Source of the DNA: Bacteroidota bacterium
GTDB lineage: Bacteria; Bacteroidota; Bacteroidia; 2-12-FULL-35-15
NCBI GenBank assembly: GCA_947504725.1
Contig: CANNHN010000003.1
Span: 386,734-450,733 of the forward strand
DNA: 64,000 bases
Direction: 5' to 3'
This document shows positions 52,524-63,300 of the stretch, piece by piece. A model generated the notes under the pieces. The model was not told the DNA's origin and did no database searches. It saw only the letters and a list, made by a program, of their open reading frames with translations. Numbering within the stretch: the first letter of the stretch is position 1; each line of letters opens with the position of its first letter. Made by a program: the position numbers and the translations under genes.

Positions 52524-54881
52524 ATGAAAAAGAACATTTTTACTTTCGTTTTACTTGCAACAATTTCATTGCAAGGTTTTGCACAGTCCGTTACACTTCC
52601 TGCAACTGATACAAAGGAATATGAGAAGATGAAGTTGGAAGGCAAAATACCTTCGGGTACTATGTTTGAAAATAAAAGTACATCTTTTCAGCCCTCGTTT
52701 GATGATCTAAAAAATATGGGCATTACTCATAAAATGCCGGGTTCAGGCTGTGGATGTTACATCACTCCTGATGCAACATATACTGTTGCTATGGCACCAA
52801 ATGACGATTTCAGTACAGGTTTAATTGCTATTCCTTTCAGCTTTTGTTTATATGGGACAAATTATACTACATTGTTCATTAACAACAATGGTAACGTTTC
52901 TTTCGGTGCATCATATGGTACATTTTCTTCATTCCCATTTCCTGATCCTGGTTATGTAATGGTTGCACCATTTTGGGGAGATGTTGATACAAGAGGAACT
53001 GGAGTTGTTTATTATAAAACAACCCCAACCGCATTATACGTGAACTGGGAAGCAGTTGGTTATTATGCTTCAATGACGGATAAAGTGAATTCATTCCAAT
53101 TAATTATTACGAATGGTACAGATCCAATTCTACCTCCGGGCAACAACATTGCTTTTTGTTATGGCGATATGCAATGGACAACAGGAGCAGCATCTTCGGG
53201 TGTTGGTGGATTCGGTGGAACGCCATCTACTGTTGGTGTAAACCAAGGAGCTCCAGGATTAAACTATATTCAAATTGGTCGCTTTGACCAACCAGGCGCT
53301 GCATACGATGGTGGCTATGGTGCTAACGATGGTGTTAGTTGGTTAGATAATCAATCCTTCTTTTTTAATTCTTGTTCAGGAAATAACATTCCTCCAATTG
53401 TAAGTATTTCTCCTCCTTTATTAGGCGGGGGCGGAGCTTGTGATACTTTAAAACTCTGCGGTACTAGCGATACATTGATTGTAAGTGCTTTGTTTTTGTC
53501 TCCCGAAATTGGACAAATTACCAGCATTGTCGTGAACCTACCAGCTGTTCCAGGATTTTCAGTATTAAGTAATACACCCGGTAACTCTGCAACGGCCAAT
53601 GTTCAAATTATTGCTTCTCCAGCCAATGCAGGTTTGCAAACCATTCAATTTGTTGCTACAGACGATGGTGTTCCTGCTGGAGTTACTACAGTTAATTTAA
53701 ATGTATTTATTGATACTACTGGCTTAGCTGCATTTAATCCTTCTATTTCCGGAATATTGGATTTTTGTACGGGCGACAGTACTACATTGAGCATTGCTCC
53801 TACAACTTTCGATAATTATATTTGGAATGATGGAACTGGTGGCTTTTCTATTGTTGCCGACTCAAGCGGACAATATTGGTGCACGGTTCATGAAAACGGA
53901 TGTTATAAAACAATTGTAGTAGATGTGGTGGAACATCCAAATCCAACTCCAGAAATTATCGGAAATTTATTTACTTGTTTTACAAACACTACTGATCTTA
54001 CAGTTGATTCTACTAGCTTGTACACAAATTACCTATGGTCTACTTCGAGTACAAACGATTCAATAAATGTATTGACAGGAACATTTACTGTTACGGTTAC
54101 CGATTTTTTTGGTTGTGTAGGAACTTCACCACCCGTTACTGTTATAAATGCAAACCCAGATGTAACTATTACTGGAGCTATTCCATTTTGTCCGGAAGAC
54201 AGCATCACATTAAATGCTGTTCCTACAATACCTACAGGTGCTAGTTATTTATGGTCGAATTCTGATAATACTTCTTCAACAGTTGTAAGTGCTTCGGGAC
54301 AAGTAATTGTCACAGTAAGTTATTCTAATGGTTGTAACGCTGCGGATACGATTACGATTTCACAATACGATTCTCCTTTTGCAAATTACACAACCAATCC
54401 TTTTGGAACTTCAAACCCTGGAACTACAGTTAATTTTACTGATTTGTCTACAATTTTATCTGGAACAATCGTAAATTGGGTTTGGTATTTTGGTGATGGT
54501 GTAGGCACATCTTTAGTACAAAATCCAACGTATATATACGCAACTGATGGGACTTATCCTGTAATGCTTGCTGTGCAAAGTAATAATGGTTGTTGGGATA
54601 CGATATACTTTGACTATATAATTGCATCTGATATATTAATTCCAAACATCTTTACACCTAATGGAGATTTAGACAACGAATTTTTAGCATTTAAAAATAT
54701 AAATTTTTTCCCTGGAACTTCTTTAACCATATTTAATCGTTGGGGAAATAAAATTTATGAAAATGCAGATTACCAAAACAATTGGAAAGGTGATGGACAC
54801 ACAGATGGGGTTTACTATTTTGTATTAGAGAATACGAAATTTGATAGCCCTAAAGCTGGCTTCTTCCAAATTGCCAGATAA
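52524..54881 (+). CDS. Secreted surface protein with nidogen-like and PKD domains and type B type IX sorting domain
   Basis: The 785-residue protein has a signal peptide (1-20), a nidogen-like (NIDO) domain near 90-280 (phrases YTTLFINNNGNVSFG, MVAPFWGDVDTRGTG and VSWLDNQSFFFNSC), Ig-like segments, a PKD domain (about 620-690, with WVWYFGDGVG and YIYATDGTYPVML) and a C-terminal CHU_C/type B sorting domain. The last opens IPNIFTPNGDLDNEF and contains LTIFNRWGNKIYENADY. Type B domains direct secretion by the type IX system and can attach to the surface SprF-type barrel. It likely acts in adhesion or in forming a surface layer. Confidence 0.92.
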   Translation: MKKNIFTFVLLATISLQGFAQSVTLPATDTKEYEKMKLEGKIPSGTMFENKSTSFQPSFDDLKNMGITHKMPGSGCGCYITPDATYTVAMAPNDDFSTGLIAIPFSFCLYGTNYTTLFINNNGNVSFGASYGTFSSFPFPDPGYVMVAPFWGDVDTRGTGVVYYKTTPTALYVNWEAVGYYASMTDKVNSFQLIITNGTDPILPPGNNIAFCYGDMQWTTGAASSGVGGFGGTPSTVGVNQGAPGLNYIQIGRFDQPGAAYDGGYGANDGVSWLDNQSFFFNSCSGNNIPPIVSISPPLLGGGGACDTLKLCGTSDTLIVSALFLSPEIGQITSIVVNLPAVPGFSVLSNTPGNSATANVQIIASPANAGLQTIQFVATDDGVPAGVTTVNLNVFIDTTGLAAFNPSISGILDFCTGDSTTLSIAPTTFDNYIWNDGTGGFSIVADSSGQYWCTVHENGCYKTIVVDVVEHPNPTPEIIGNLFTCFTNTTDLTVDSTSLYTNYLWSTSSTNDSINVLTGTFTVTVTDFFGCVGTSPPVTVINANPDVTITGAIPFCPEDSITLNAVPTIPTGASYLWSNSDNTSSTVVSASGQVIVTVSYSNGCNAADTITISQYDSPFANYTTNPFGTSNPGTTVNFTDLSTILSGTIVNWVWYFGDGVGTSLVQNPTYIYATDGTYPVMLAVQSNNGCWDTIYFDYIIASDILIPNIFTPNGDLDNEFLAFKNINFFPGTSLTIFNRWGNKIYENADYQNNWKGDGHTDGVYYFVLENTKFDSPKAGFFQIAR

Positions 54882-54900
54882 AAAGCAAGAATTTTTATAT

Positions 54901-54934
54901 AATCCCGCTAAGTAATTAGCGGGATTTTTTTTTG
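54901..54934 (+). terminator. Rho-independent terminator
   Basis: AATCCCGCTAA and TTAGCGGGATT form a perfect 11-bp stem with loop gtaa, followed by a T-run. Ends the surface protein unit. Confidence 0.9.
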
Positions 54935-54948
54935 TCGATTAAATAAAT

Positions 54949-54956
54949 TATATTTG
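54949..54956 (+). promoter_or_regulatory. Candidate -7 element for the gene at 54989
   Basis: TATATTTG, 32 bases before the ATG. A TTTG at 54931 is only 14 bases upstream, shorter than the consensus spacing. Confidence 0.5.
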
Positions 54957-54988
54957 ATTACTCCTTCTATTAATTTAAAAAAATAAAC

Positions 54989-56197
54989 ATGAAAAAAGCT
55001 ACTCAATTTTTATTCGCAATTAGCGGATTTTTTCTTTTCTCATCTTCGCTGAATGCTCAGATGGCTGGATCTAACGCTTACTTAAAAGGAAATAATGTAG
55101 AAATTGGAATTTCTGGCTTGGGCGGTTTTGAAGGTGCTCCTTATGATTCATTACTTATGCCTGCTGGATTACATTATCGTTCTAACAATCCATACTTTGG
55201 TTTTGTAGCAAATCCACAATTAAATGCATGGACAACTTTTGATGGAGACTTTTTTACTCCTGGTAGTCCCGAAAATGGATGGGGATTTGAAATTGCTGAT
55301 ACAGGTGGTGTCTCTCAAGGAAATAATTGTTCTTATTTACAACAAATAAATGGTGCAATCACTTCATGGAATTATTCAGCTCCTCAAATACTTTGTGATT
55401 GGGAAGGTGATGCAAATTCAGGTACCGACATTCATTTTAAAATCAATTATGAATTACAAGACAATGATTTGTTTTATATCACAACCATATTTGTAACAAA
55501 TAACACGACTTCTCCAATCACAGATTTTTATTATTATAGAAATCTTGATCCAGACAATAATATTATGTTGACTTCAGATTATACAACACAAAATACCATT
55601 ATTAGCCAAATTACAACAGGAGGGCCAAATACTCGTGTAAGCGGTTCTCAAACTTTACCATGGAATTCGTATTTTGAGTTTTTAGCTGTTGATTCTAATT
55701 GGGTTGCTGGATACGGTGGTTTTGCAAACAGAGATGCATCAAATATGTATAACGGAGTTGCCTTTACACAAACAGTAGGTGCAACTAATTTTGCGGATGA
55801 AGCTATTTATTTAGCTTATAAAATCCCCGTTTTGGCACCAGGTGGAACGCAATCATTTAAATTTTGTAACGTCTTTGATCCAACATCAGTTGTAGATGCA
55901 ATTGCAGCATTAAATGCGTCATCCACTTCAGTTAATGACATTGAAAGTATTCAGAACCCTGTTTCTGTTTATCCAAATCCATTTAATGGAAATACTACAA
56001 TAACAATTGATAGATCTATTCAATTAAAAAATGCGGAACTTCAAGTTTATGATGTGGTTGGAAAATTAATTTCAGTTTCAAAAATTGAATCACATGAATT
56101 TAATTTTGAAAACACTTCTATGTCTGAGGCGATTTATATTTATAAGTTAATTAATAATGCAGAACAAATTGCTACTGGAAAGTTAATTATCAAATAA
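54989..56197 (+). CDS. Secreted protein with type A type IX sorting domain
   Basis: A 402-residue protein with a signal peptide (1-23), a beta-rich body of unknown family (GSNAYLKGNNVEIGISGLGGF, then DNDLFYITTIFVTNNTTSPITDFYYYRNLDPDN) and a C-terminal sorting domain (VSVYPNPFNGNTTITI to ATGKLIIK). The body resembles domains in which Asp/Asn-rich strands bind calcium or glycans, but I cannot name it. It has its own promoter and terminator, so is a single-gene unit. It is probably released or attached to the cell surface by the type IX system. Confidence 0.87.
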   Translation: MKKATQFLFAISGFFLFSSSLNAQMAGSNAYLKGNNVEIGISGLGGFEGAPYDSLLMPAGLHYRSNNPYFGFVANPQLNAWTTFDGDFFTPGSPENGWGFEIADTGGVSQGNNCSYLQQINGAITSWNYSAPQILCDWEGDANSGTDIHFKINYELQDNDLFYITTIFVTNNTTSPITDFYYYRNLDPDNNIMLTSDYTTQNTIISQITTGGPNTRVSGSQTLPWNSYFEFLAVDSNWVAGYGGFANRDASNMYNGVAFTQTVGATNFADEAIYLAYKIPVLAPGGTQSFKFCNVFDPTSVVDAIAALNASSTSVNDIESIQNPVSVYPNPFNGNTTITIDRSIQLKNAELQVYDVVGKLISVSKIESHEFNFENTSMSEAIYIYKLINNAEQIATGKLIIK

Positions 56198-56216
56198 AAG
56201 TAGTCTACAATTTATT

Positions 56217-56257
56217 AAAGCGGAAGATGATGCATGTCATTTTCCGCTTTTTTGTTT
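56217..56257 (+). terminator. Rho-independent terminator
   Basis: AAAGCGGAAGATGA and TCATTTTCCGCTTT form a 14-bp stem with one G-U pair and loop tgcatg, followed by T residues. Confidence 0.88.
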
Positions 56258-56270
56258 TTACTGTTTATAA

Positions 56271-56303
56271 TTTGACTTTGGCTAATCAATTGTTGTACCT
56301 TTG
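56271..56303 (+). promoter_or_regulatory. Promoter of the tmRNA gene
   Basis: TACCTTTG (56296-56303) is a perfect -7 element. Upstream TTTG occurs at 56271-56274 (21-base spacer) and 56277-56280 (15-base spacer). The first fits the consensus better. Start of transcription would lie near 56310, before mature ssrA. Confidence 0.7.
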
Positions 56304-56325
56304 TATTAATAAAGTTCTTTTAAAT

Positions 56326-56688
56326 GGGGTCGTATGGTTTTGACAGCGTTGCGATTTTTATGTAAGCATGTCGTGTGTTGTGAATATGACACGTTAATCT
56401 TAATTCTCAAAATTCTATCTGACGAGTCTAACTTGTCTATGGCTGCTTAATACCAAGTATTAAGTGCCGTTGTTTCCGGAGAAGCTTTGATCTTCTGCGT
56501 CTCCTGTGAAGCACCACAAATGAAGAAATAGTTCCGGAGAGCTTTGATCCGTGGCGAGATAAAGAAGCTAAGTATGTTTTGTGGCCTGCAGGTTTGCCTG
56601 AAACATATCTAAAATTAAATATCTGATACACATGTAGAAAGCTTATTAATACGATGTTTGGACGAGAGTTCGAATCTCTCCGACTCCA
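56326..56688 (+). ncRNA. ssrA: Transfer-messenger RNA
   Basis: tmRNA rescues ribosomes on broken mRNAs by acting as tRNA and then mRNA. The 5' end reads GGGGTCGTATGGTTTTGAC and the 3' end GTTCGAATCTCTCCGACTCCA, which form the acceptor and T arm of the tRNA-like domain (GGGGTCG pairs with CGACTCC with one G-U). The CCA is not encoded. The reading frame for the tag lies at 56421-56450, most likely DESNLSMAA then TAA, with Ala-Ala at the end as required for protease recognition. The G-rich hairpins at 56470-56570 fit pseudoknots. It has its own promoter and terminator. Confidence 0.95.
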
Positions 56689-56699
56689 CAGTGAATATA

Positions 56700-56730
56700 A
56701 AAGTCCCGCTTTTTCGCGGGACTTTTTTTT
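56700..56730 (+). terminator. Rho-independent terminator after ssrA
   Basis: AGTCCCGC (56702-56709) pairs with GCGGGACT (56716-56723), loop of six, followed by a run of T. Confidence 0.92.
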
Positions 56731-56750
56731 TGAAACAAATGAAAACAATC

Positions 56751-58205
56751 TTATTGTTCGTGTTTAACAATAGGGTAAATAATATACTTGCCTAAACTAT
56801 TATTGTTAGTTTTTTTATTGTGCGTTTCAATCTTATTTTTAAACAAAAGCATTTCTCTCTGCAGATCATTTTTGCTAAACTTTTGTGATAGTTGTAGCTT
56901 AATAAAATCTGAAAGAACAACCTCTTGACCACCCACAATTTCTTTTTCCTTTAAAAATTTATATGTCTTTTTTAATAAATGGGAAACATATTCAAGATCC
57001 ATCGTCAGATTATGTAAATACAAATTTATAATATGCAAATAACATTGAAGCTCAATTCTAAAATTTGAGACAGGCTCTTCAAAAAACAACATAAGCCATC
57101 GCTTGGCTTCCTTATAAAGATTGTTGTTGAAGCACAGCGTTGTCATTGAAAAAATAATTTCTATACGTTCATCTATTCTAATAAGATTTGAATTACTTTC
57201 TAAGCACAATTTTGAAATAGCAGATAATTCTTTAAGGTCAAAAGGATTCTTACTAGCAAGAAGAAAATGTAAATTTTGAATTGTGTGTCGAATTAATTTT
57301 CGTGATTTCAAAAATCCAGTGGTAACTTTTATTTCCTTTAATTTCTGCATTAACTTTGCTACGTCATCATATTTATTTAATATAATTGAAAGTTCAATTA
57401 AGTTATTCAAAACATTTATATTACTCTGAATATCTACTTTGAAATAGTTTGTTTTTTCGCCAAATTTTAAGCGTAACAAAGAGTATTTGTAAGATTTTTC
57501 GGGATCCTTTATTATAATATAATAGATAGACCAAATAGCATAAAAATGAGCGGTAGCCACAGCCGATTTACAACTAGAAGCGTCTGCCAAAAGCTTATTT
57601 GAGGTAAATTCTTTTAATTCATTTAATTGGTTTTTGTTTAAGATGTTTCCCGATTTAAATGAGAATTCAGACAAAATTAATGCTAAAGCTTCGAATTCAT
57701 ATATTTCCTTAAGAATATCAAATATCAGGAGTTCTTGATTTATTAATTCTCTTACTTTTTCGAGATTAAGTTCTACTCTGTAAATTTTTCTCTTAAATGT
57801 GAGTATTTCTATTTGAGATTGGTAGTCGAAATTTTCAATTGCAATTTTCATTGCTCTATCTATGAATTGTTTACTTTTTTCTTTCGCACCTTTTTGTAGA
57901 AGAATCTTTGCGTAATTAATTAACTTTTTGGTCTGTAATGTGATGTCATTTGTTGTAGAATAACTTTCAAGTGAATTTAAAATAAGTTCATATAAATAAT
58001 TTTTTAAGCGAGATGATTGATTGTACTTTTTTAGTATCAGTCCGAATTTCTTTTCATCATAAATAAATAATGAATTGATCTCATCAAATAGCTTCAGATA
58101 AATAAAGTTTGAACCAACTGAATGTAATTTCGAATTTTTCTTGAAATATGCTTTTTCAGTAGGATTAAGGTGGTGAATGAGCTCCCAAAGTTGGTCTTTT
58201 ATCAT
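56751..58205 (-). CDS. Helical-repeat cytosolic protein of unknown function
   Basis: The 484-residue protein has no signal peptide or membrane helix and is predicted to be nearly all alpha-helical, with loose TPR-like units of about 35-40 residues. It starts MIKDQLWELIHHLNPTEKAYFKK, a short motif I recall at the start of other long helical proteins in this phylum. Lysine and leucine are abundant and it has few cysteines. No named family is assigned. It is divergent from the C25-like gene at 58350, with 144 bases between them. It may bind other proteins, but a function cannot be given. Confidence 0.75.
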   Translation of the reverse strand: MIKDQLWELIHHLNPTEKAYFKKNSKLHSVGSNFIYLKLFDEINSLFIYDEKKFGLILKKYNQSSRLKNYLYELILNSLESYSTTNDITLQTKKLINYAKILLQKGAKEKSKQFIDRAMKIAIENFDYQSQIEILTFKRKIYRVELNLEKVRELINQELLIFDILKEIYEFEALALILSEFSFKSGNILNKNQLNELKEFTSNKLLADASSCKSAVATAHFYAIWSIYYIIIKDPEKSYKYSLLRLKFGEKTNYFKVDIQSNINVLNNLIELSIILNKYDDVAKLMQKLKEIKVTTGFLKSRKLIRHTIQNLHFLLASKNPFDLKELSAISKLCLESNSNLIRIDERIEIIFSMTTLCFNNNLYKEAKRWLMLFFEEPVSNFRIELQCYLHIINLYLHNLTMDLEYVSHLLKKTYKFLKEKEIVGGQEVVLSDFIKLQLSQKFSKNDLQREMLLFKNKIETHNKKTNNNSLGKYIIYPIVKHEQ

Positions 58206-58325
58206 TTACGAATTGTAATAATTAAAAATGTAACTAATTGAATATTAATTATATAAGTAACAATATTAGGTTTATGACATGTAAATATAGGTAAATTTTA
58301 TTAACTACTAATCGTTCTTTTGGAA

Positions 58326-58333
58326 TAACTTTG
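58326..58333 (+). promoter_or_regulatory. Candidate -7 element for the gene at 58350
   Basis: TAACTTTG matches TAnnTTTG, 16 bases before the ATG. No TTTG at the usual distance upstream. Confidence 0.45.
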
Positions 58334-58349
58334 AAACAGATACTAAAAC

Positions 58350-60344
58350 ATGAAAACGACTGCTTTAAATTTTTTCTTATTATTTGTTTTATTCCATTTG
58401 GGAGTTCTAAATTCTATAGCTCAAACCACCTTTGGTGACTCGCTTTCTATTCAAGCGGAAGCGACAATCGTAAACAGCCCAGCTTCCATTACTGTAACAT
58501 GGTCGTCTGATGCCGATGCGACTAATTTCATTATTTACAGGAAATTAAAAACGGCCACATCCTGGGGAAGCATATTGGCAACATTACCTGCAAGCTCAAC
58601 TCAATATATCGATGCATCAGTTAGCTCAGGAATCCTATATGATTATAAGATCCAAATGAATTCCCCTTCAACATTAGTAAAATATGGATATTTATCTTCA
58701 GGGGTTGATGTGAAGGCGAATAGCAATAGAGGAATTGCAATTGTTGTAATTGAAAATTCATTTATTGCGAATCCTGTTTTTCAAGCTGCAATCGATTTAC
58801 TTCTAGGAGACTTGGAAAACGATGGCTGGTTTCCAAAAACAATTTATGTAAATAAAACAGATTTGGTTCCTTCTGTAAAAAGTGAAATCGTTCTTAAGTA
58901 TAACGAAGAATCAAGTAGAACTAAATTACTTGTATTATTTGGGAATGTTCCCGTTCCATATTCTGGTGATATTAATCCGGATGGTCATCCCGACCATCAA
59001 GGTGCTTGGCCAACCGATACGTATTATGCAGATATGGATGGCACCTGGAATGATGTTTCAGTGAATGATCTTGTATCAGCTAATCCTCGTAATCAAAATA
59101 TACCAGGTGATGGAAAATTTGATGAAGATTATATTCCTAGTAATTTGGAATTGCAAGTAGGTCGAATTGATTTATCGGACCTTCCAACTTTTTCAGCTGG
59201 TGAAGAAAATTTGTTGCTAAAGTATTTAAGCAAATTGCATAGGTTTAAATCAGCACAATTAGTTGTTCAGCAAAAAGCATTAATAGATGATGAATTCACT
59301 AGTTATACCGAAGGGTTTAGTCAAAATGGCTACAAAAACTTTTCAGCATTAGTTGGGCGGAACAATATTTCGAAGGCTGATTATTTTACTCAATTGAGTT
59401 ATAACACATCAACATCAGGAACGTATTTATGGTCGTTTGGATGTGGGGCCGGAAATTATACAAGTGCAGCAGGAATTGGCTCTTCAACTAATTTTGCTTC
59501 TGATAGTTTGAGCTCTGTGTTTACTATGTTGTTTGGAAGTTATTTTGGAGATTGGAATTACTCAAATGCTTTTCTTAGAAGTGCTCTAGCATCTGGAAAT
59601 ACCTTAACAAATGCTTGGGCAGGTCGCCCTAATTGGCAATACCAACACATGGCAATGGGTGAAAATATTGGATACTCAACACTGTTAACACAAAACAATT
59701 CGGGCTTGTATGTTGCAAATAGTGTTTTCAGCGGATTGAGTAGAATGGTAAGTATAAACTTAATGGGAGAGCCATCCCTTCGAAATAATTATATTCCTGC
59801 TCCAATAAATTTGACACTGTCCTCTACTGGTATTTCAAATTCGCTTAATTGGAATGCTGGTGGATCAGAAATTGGTTACAATATTTACAGAAGGTATTCC
59901 GATTCTACAAATTTCTTAAAATTAAATACCGCAATTTTAACTGGTACGAATTATATAGATAATGCTTTAACAATTCCGGGTACTGTTTATTATTATGTGA
60001 AGGCCGTTGAAAAGAAAGTATCACCTTCAGGAACTTATGACAACGAGTCTTTGGGAATAAAGAGCAACGCAGCTATTGTAACAGTTGGTATTGATGAAAA
60101 CACTTTAGAATATACTTCTTCGGTATATCCAAATCCTTTTACAAACAGCATAACCATTTCTGGCAAAAATATTTCGAGATTGGAAATTGTTAATTGCAAT
60201 GGAGCAATTATTCATGCTTCAAATTATTCATCAATTAATGAAGTTAATCTTTCACTGTCTGATTTATCAAAAGGAATTTATTTTATTAATATTATTTCCA
60301 ATGGTGGAACAATTGAACATAACAAAATTTTAAAATTGAATTAA
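58350..60344 (+). CDS. Secreted C25-like (gingipain-fold) protein with FnIII and type A sorting domain, likely inactive
   Basis: The 664-residue protein has a signal peptide (1-24), a first FnIII-like domain (about 30-120), a C25-like region (130-480), a second FnIII-like domain (485-580) and a type A sorting domain (SSVYPNPFTNSITISG to NKILKLN). The C25-like region has VLFGNVPVPYSGDINPDGHPDHQG, TDTYYADMDGTWND and LELQVGRIDLSDLP, matching the early part of gingipain-type proteases. The expected catalytic His (as in GHGSE) is replaced by LWSFGCGAGNYT, and the place of the nucleophilic Cys reads MLFGSYFGDW. So it is probably a non-catalytic relative. Followed directly by the large surface protein gene. 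Confidence 0.75.
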   Translation: MKTTALNFFLLFVLFHLGVLNSIAQTTFGDSLSIQAEATIVNSPASITVTWSSDADATNFIIYRKLKTATSWGSILATLPASSTQYIDASVSSGILYDYKIQMNSPSTLVKYGYLSSGVDVKANSNRGIAIVVIENSFIANPVFQAAIDLLLGDLENDGWFPKTIYVNKTDLVPSVKSEIVLKYNEESSRTKLLVLFGNVPVPYSGDINPDGHPDHQGAWPTDTYYADMDGTWNDVSVNDLVSANPRNQNIPGDGKFDEDYIPSNLELQVGRIDLSDLPTFSAGEENLLLKYLSKLHRFKSAQLVVQQKALIDDEFTSYTEGFSQNGYKNFSALVGRNNISKADYFTQLSYNTSTSGTYLWSFGCGAGNYTSAAGIGSSTNFASDSLSSVFTMLFGSYFGDWNYSNAFLRSALASGNTLTNAWAGRPNWQYQHMAMGENIGYSTLLTQNNSGLYVANSVFSGLSRMVSINLMGEPSLRNNYIPAPINLTLSSTGISNSLNWNAGGSEIGYNIYRRYSDSTNFLKLNTAILTGTNYIDNALTIPGTVYYYVKAVEKKVSPSGTYDNESLGIKSNAAIVTVGIDENTLEYTSSVYPNPFTNSITISGKNISRLEIVNCNGAIIHASNYSSINEVNLSLSDLSKGIYFINIISNGGTIEHNKILKLN

Positions 60345-63300
60345 TATGAAAATTAAATCTACTCTTCTTCTCGCTTTTATTTTTTCCACTTTATTTTGCT
60401 TTAGTCAAGGTAGAAATGATAATTGGAATTTCGGAAACAACGCTTCTGTTTTATTTCCGTTAGGTGGGGCGCCAGTTGCAACAACAAATAATGCATTTTT
60501 TACTGAAGAGGGTAGTTCTTCTATTTCTGATGCAAATGGTAATCTTTTGTTTTATTCAGATGGAGGCAACGTGTATGATGCAAGTAATAATTTAATGCCA
60601 AATGGAAATAATATACAAGGTTATATTTATCAAGGCTCATCCACTCAATCATGCATAATTATTAAAAAACCTGGTTCAACTACTTTATTTTACATTTTCA
60701 CTGTTGCTGAATCAAGCAATAACCCTAATCCATTTAGTTATTCAATTGTTGATATGAGCCTTAACGCTGGTTTAGGAGATGTAGTAATAGCATCTAAAAA
60801 CACGCTTATATTTAATGGAACTTCTGAAAAAATTGCTGCAACTTATCATTGCAACGGAACAGATATATGGATAGCTACGCACGATATTAATTCTTCGAAT
60901 TACAGGGCGGTATTATTGAGTGCTTCAGGAGTTGGAGCTCCTGTTTTAAGCGCTATCGGACCGATTGTTACCAATATAGGCGGAGCAGCTGGGGATCAAG
61001 GTATTGGGTCTATGAAGTTTTCGCATGACGGAGATAAATTAGCAATGTGTAATCTAAATAATAGCGATATTCTTGATATTTTGGATTTCAATAAAACTAC
61101 AGGTGTATTCTCTAACAGATTAAATATTTTTAATGTTGCTGATGCTGGTAAATTATATGGCTTGGAATTTTCGCCTAACAATCAAATTCTTTATGTTACA
61201 AATGGTGATAATGTTATACAATATAATATTAGTTCAGGTGTTGCAGCTACAATTGCGGCTTCACGTTTAATTGTTGGCGCTCCTTTCGATAATAATCTCT
61301 GTCAATTGCAATTAGCGCCTAATGGTAAAATTTATTGTGCCCAAACGAGAACACAACCACTTGGTATTATAAATTCCCCTAACACACTTGGTGTTGGTTG
61401 TAATTGGGATTTAACTGGCTTTGATATTGATCCAGGTTTACTTGGCAATGAAGTCCGTCTAGGCTTGCCTAGTTTACTCCATTTTATTCCAACAAAATTT
61501 ATATATCCAGGCGGAAGTTCAACTAGCGCAACATATTGTCAAGGAGATCCTTCTACACCAATTCCATCTTTCGTTTCTTCGTATCCAGTGACCGGATTAT
61601 TTTCGAGCACTATAGGCCTAAGCATTAATGCAACAACTGGTGCTATCAATTTAGCAGCATCTACTCCAAACACCTACACTGTTACTTTTACAGCTACAGT
61701 AACTGCAGGTTGCGTATCACCCTTTTTTAGTACTTACACAATTATAATTACACCAGGAGTTGCATTGTGTTATACAAAGCAAGCAGCAAAATGGTATATG
61801 GGTGATGGGATTGCACTTAATTTTTTATGTGGATCTCCGCCAACACCTTTGAATGATGGCCAATCGAGCTATTCTGGAAATATGGAAAACAATGTTTCAA
61901 TTTCTGATGTTAATGGCAATTTGTTATTCTACGCATTCAATAATGTTGTGATGAATAAAAATCATGTAATTATGCCAAATGGTAATGGATTGCAAACGGA
62001 TTATTCTTCATCGCAAGGATTTTTACCAGTGCCTCACCCAACGAATCCGAATCGATATTATTTATTTACGATTGGTAGTAATGGCAGTCCAGGATTTTAC
62101 TATTCAGAAATAGACCTTCTTGCAGATTCAGGTCTTGGTGATGTGATCCTAGCGACAAAAAATACTCCATTATTGGCAGGAGTTCCAGAGCATCTCACAG
62201 CTGTAGAATCGTGTATCGCAGGTGAAACATGGGTAATTGTGCATGATGCAAATAATATTTATTCTTTCCGTGTAAGCGCAAGTGGAATTTCCGCTCCAGT
62301 GGTTTCCGCTGCGACAGTTGTTTTACCATCTTCACCAGGACAAATGAAAGCATCACCAACAGGAAGACATATTGCACTTTCTGTTCAGAACACTACTTCT
62401 GTCTTATTTCAATTCGATAACGAAACAGGAAAGGCTTGTTATAAAGAAACGCTCACACATGGCGGTTATGGTTGCTCTTTCTCGAACAACGGAAAGTATT
62501 TCTATGCAAATGATATGTTTCAAGGAATTTGGCAATATGATGCATATGCAGCTAATGTTGATTTAACAGGAGTGATGGTTTACGATCCATTTGCCGTTGG
62601 AACTTTCATTTATGGTGGAATGCATTTAGGTCCCGATTGTAAGTTGTATGCATTTGGGTCTGGCAACCCTCTGGGTACCGTAATTAATAATCCGAATTCA
62701 CCTGGTGCGTTGTGTAATGTTTCAGCAGGTTCCTTTCCATTATCGAATCTTACTCCTAATTATACAGGTCATTTTTCCAGCGCTAACTATATTCAAAGTT
62801 GGTTTAAAGACCCTACATATGCAGAACCTTTAATTGATGCAAATTTTACGTTTGTTACAGCATGTTTGCCTGCGGCAACCAATTTTACAAATATATCCGT
62901 TCATATCAATGATTGTCCTACGTATTTATGGAATTTTGGCGACCCTAGTTCTGGTGTAAATAATACTTCTTCTTTAACAAACCCTACACATGTTTTCAGT
63001 TCTCCTGGAACATACAGTGTAATTTTAACTTTAACCGAGCGCTGTCAAACATCAATTAAAATAATTCCAATAACAGTTTATGGAGCTCCAATTGTAACAA
63101 TCATAGCCGATACAACGGTATGTGACCATGATCTTGTAACATTAAGTACACCGTCAATTGGTACTTATTTATGGACAGGGCCTGGTTTTGGTGGTGGGTT
63201 TAGTAGCACGCTTCAAAACCCTACTAATCCACCTCATTTGGGACTTAATTTTTTTAATGAGGGGTGGTATTATTTAACAGTTACAAATGCTGGAGGTTGT

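Noticed and set aside
56437..56748. Open frame of 103 codons on the minus strand
   Set aside because: It is antisense to tmRNA and its terminator; the RNA explains the sequence.
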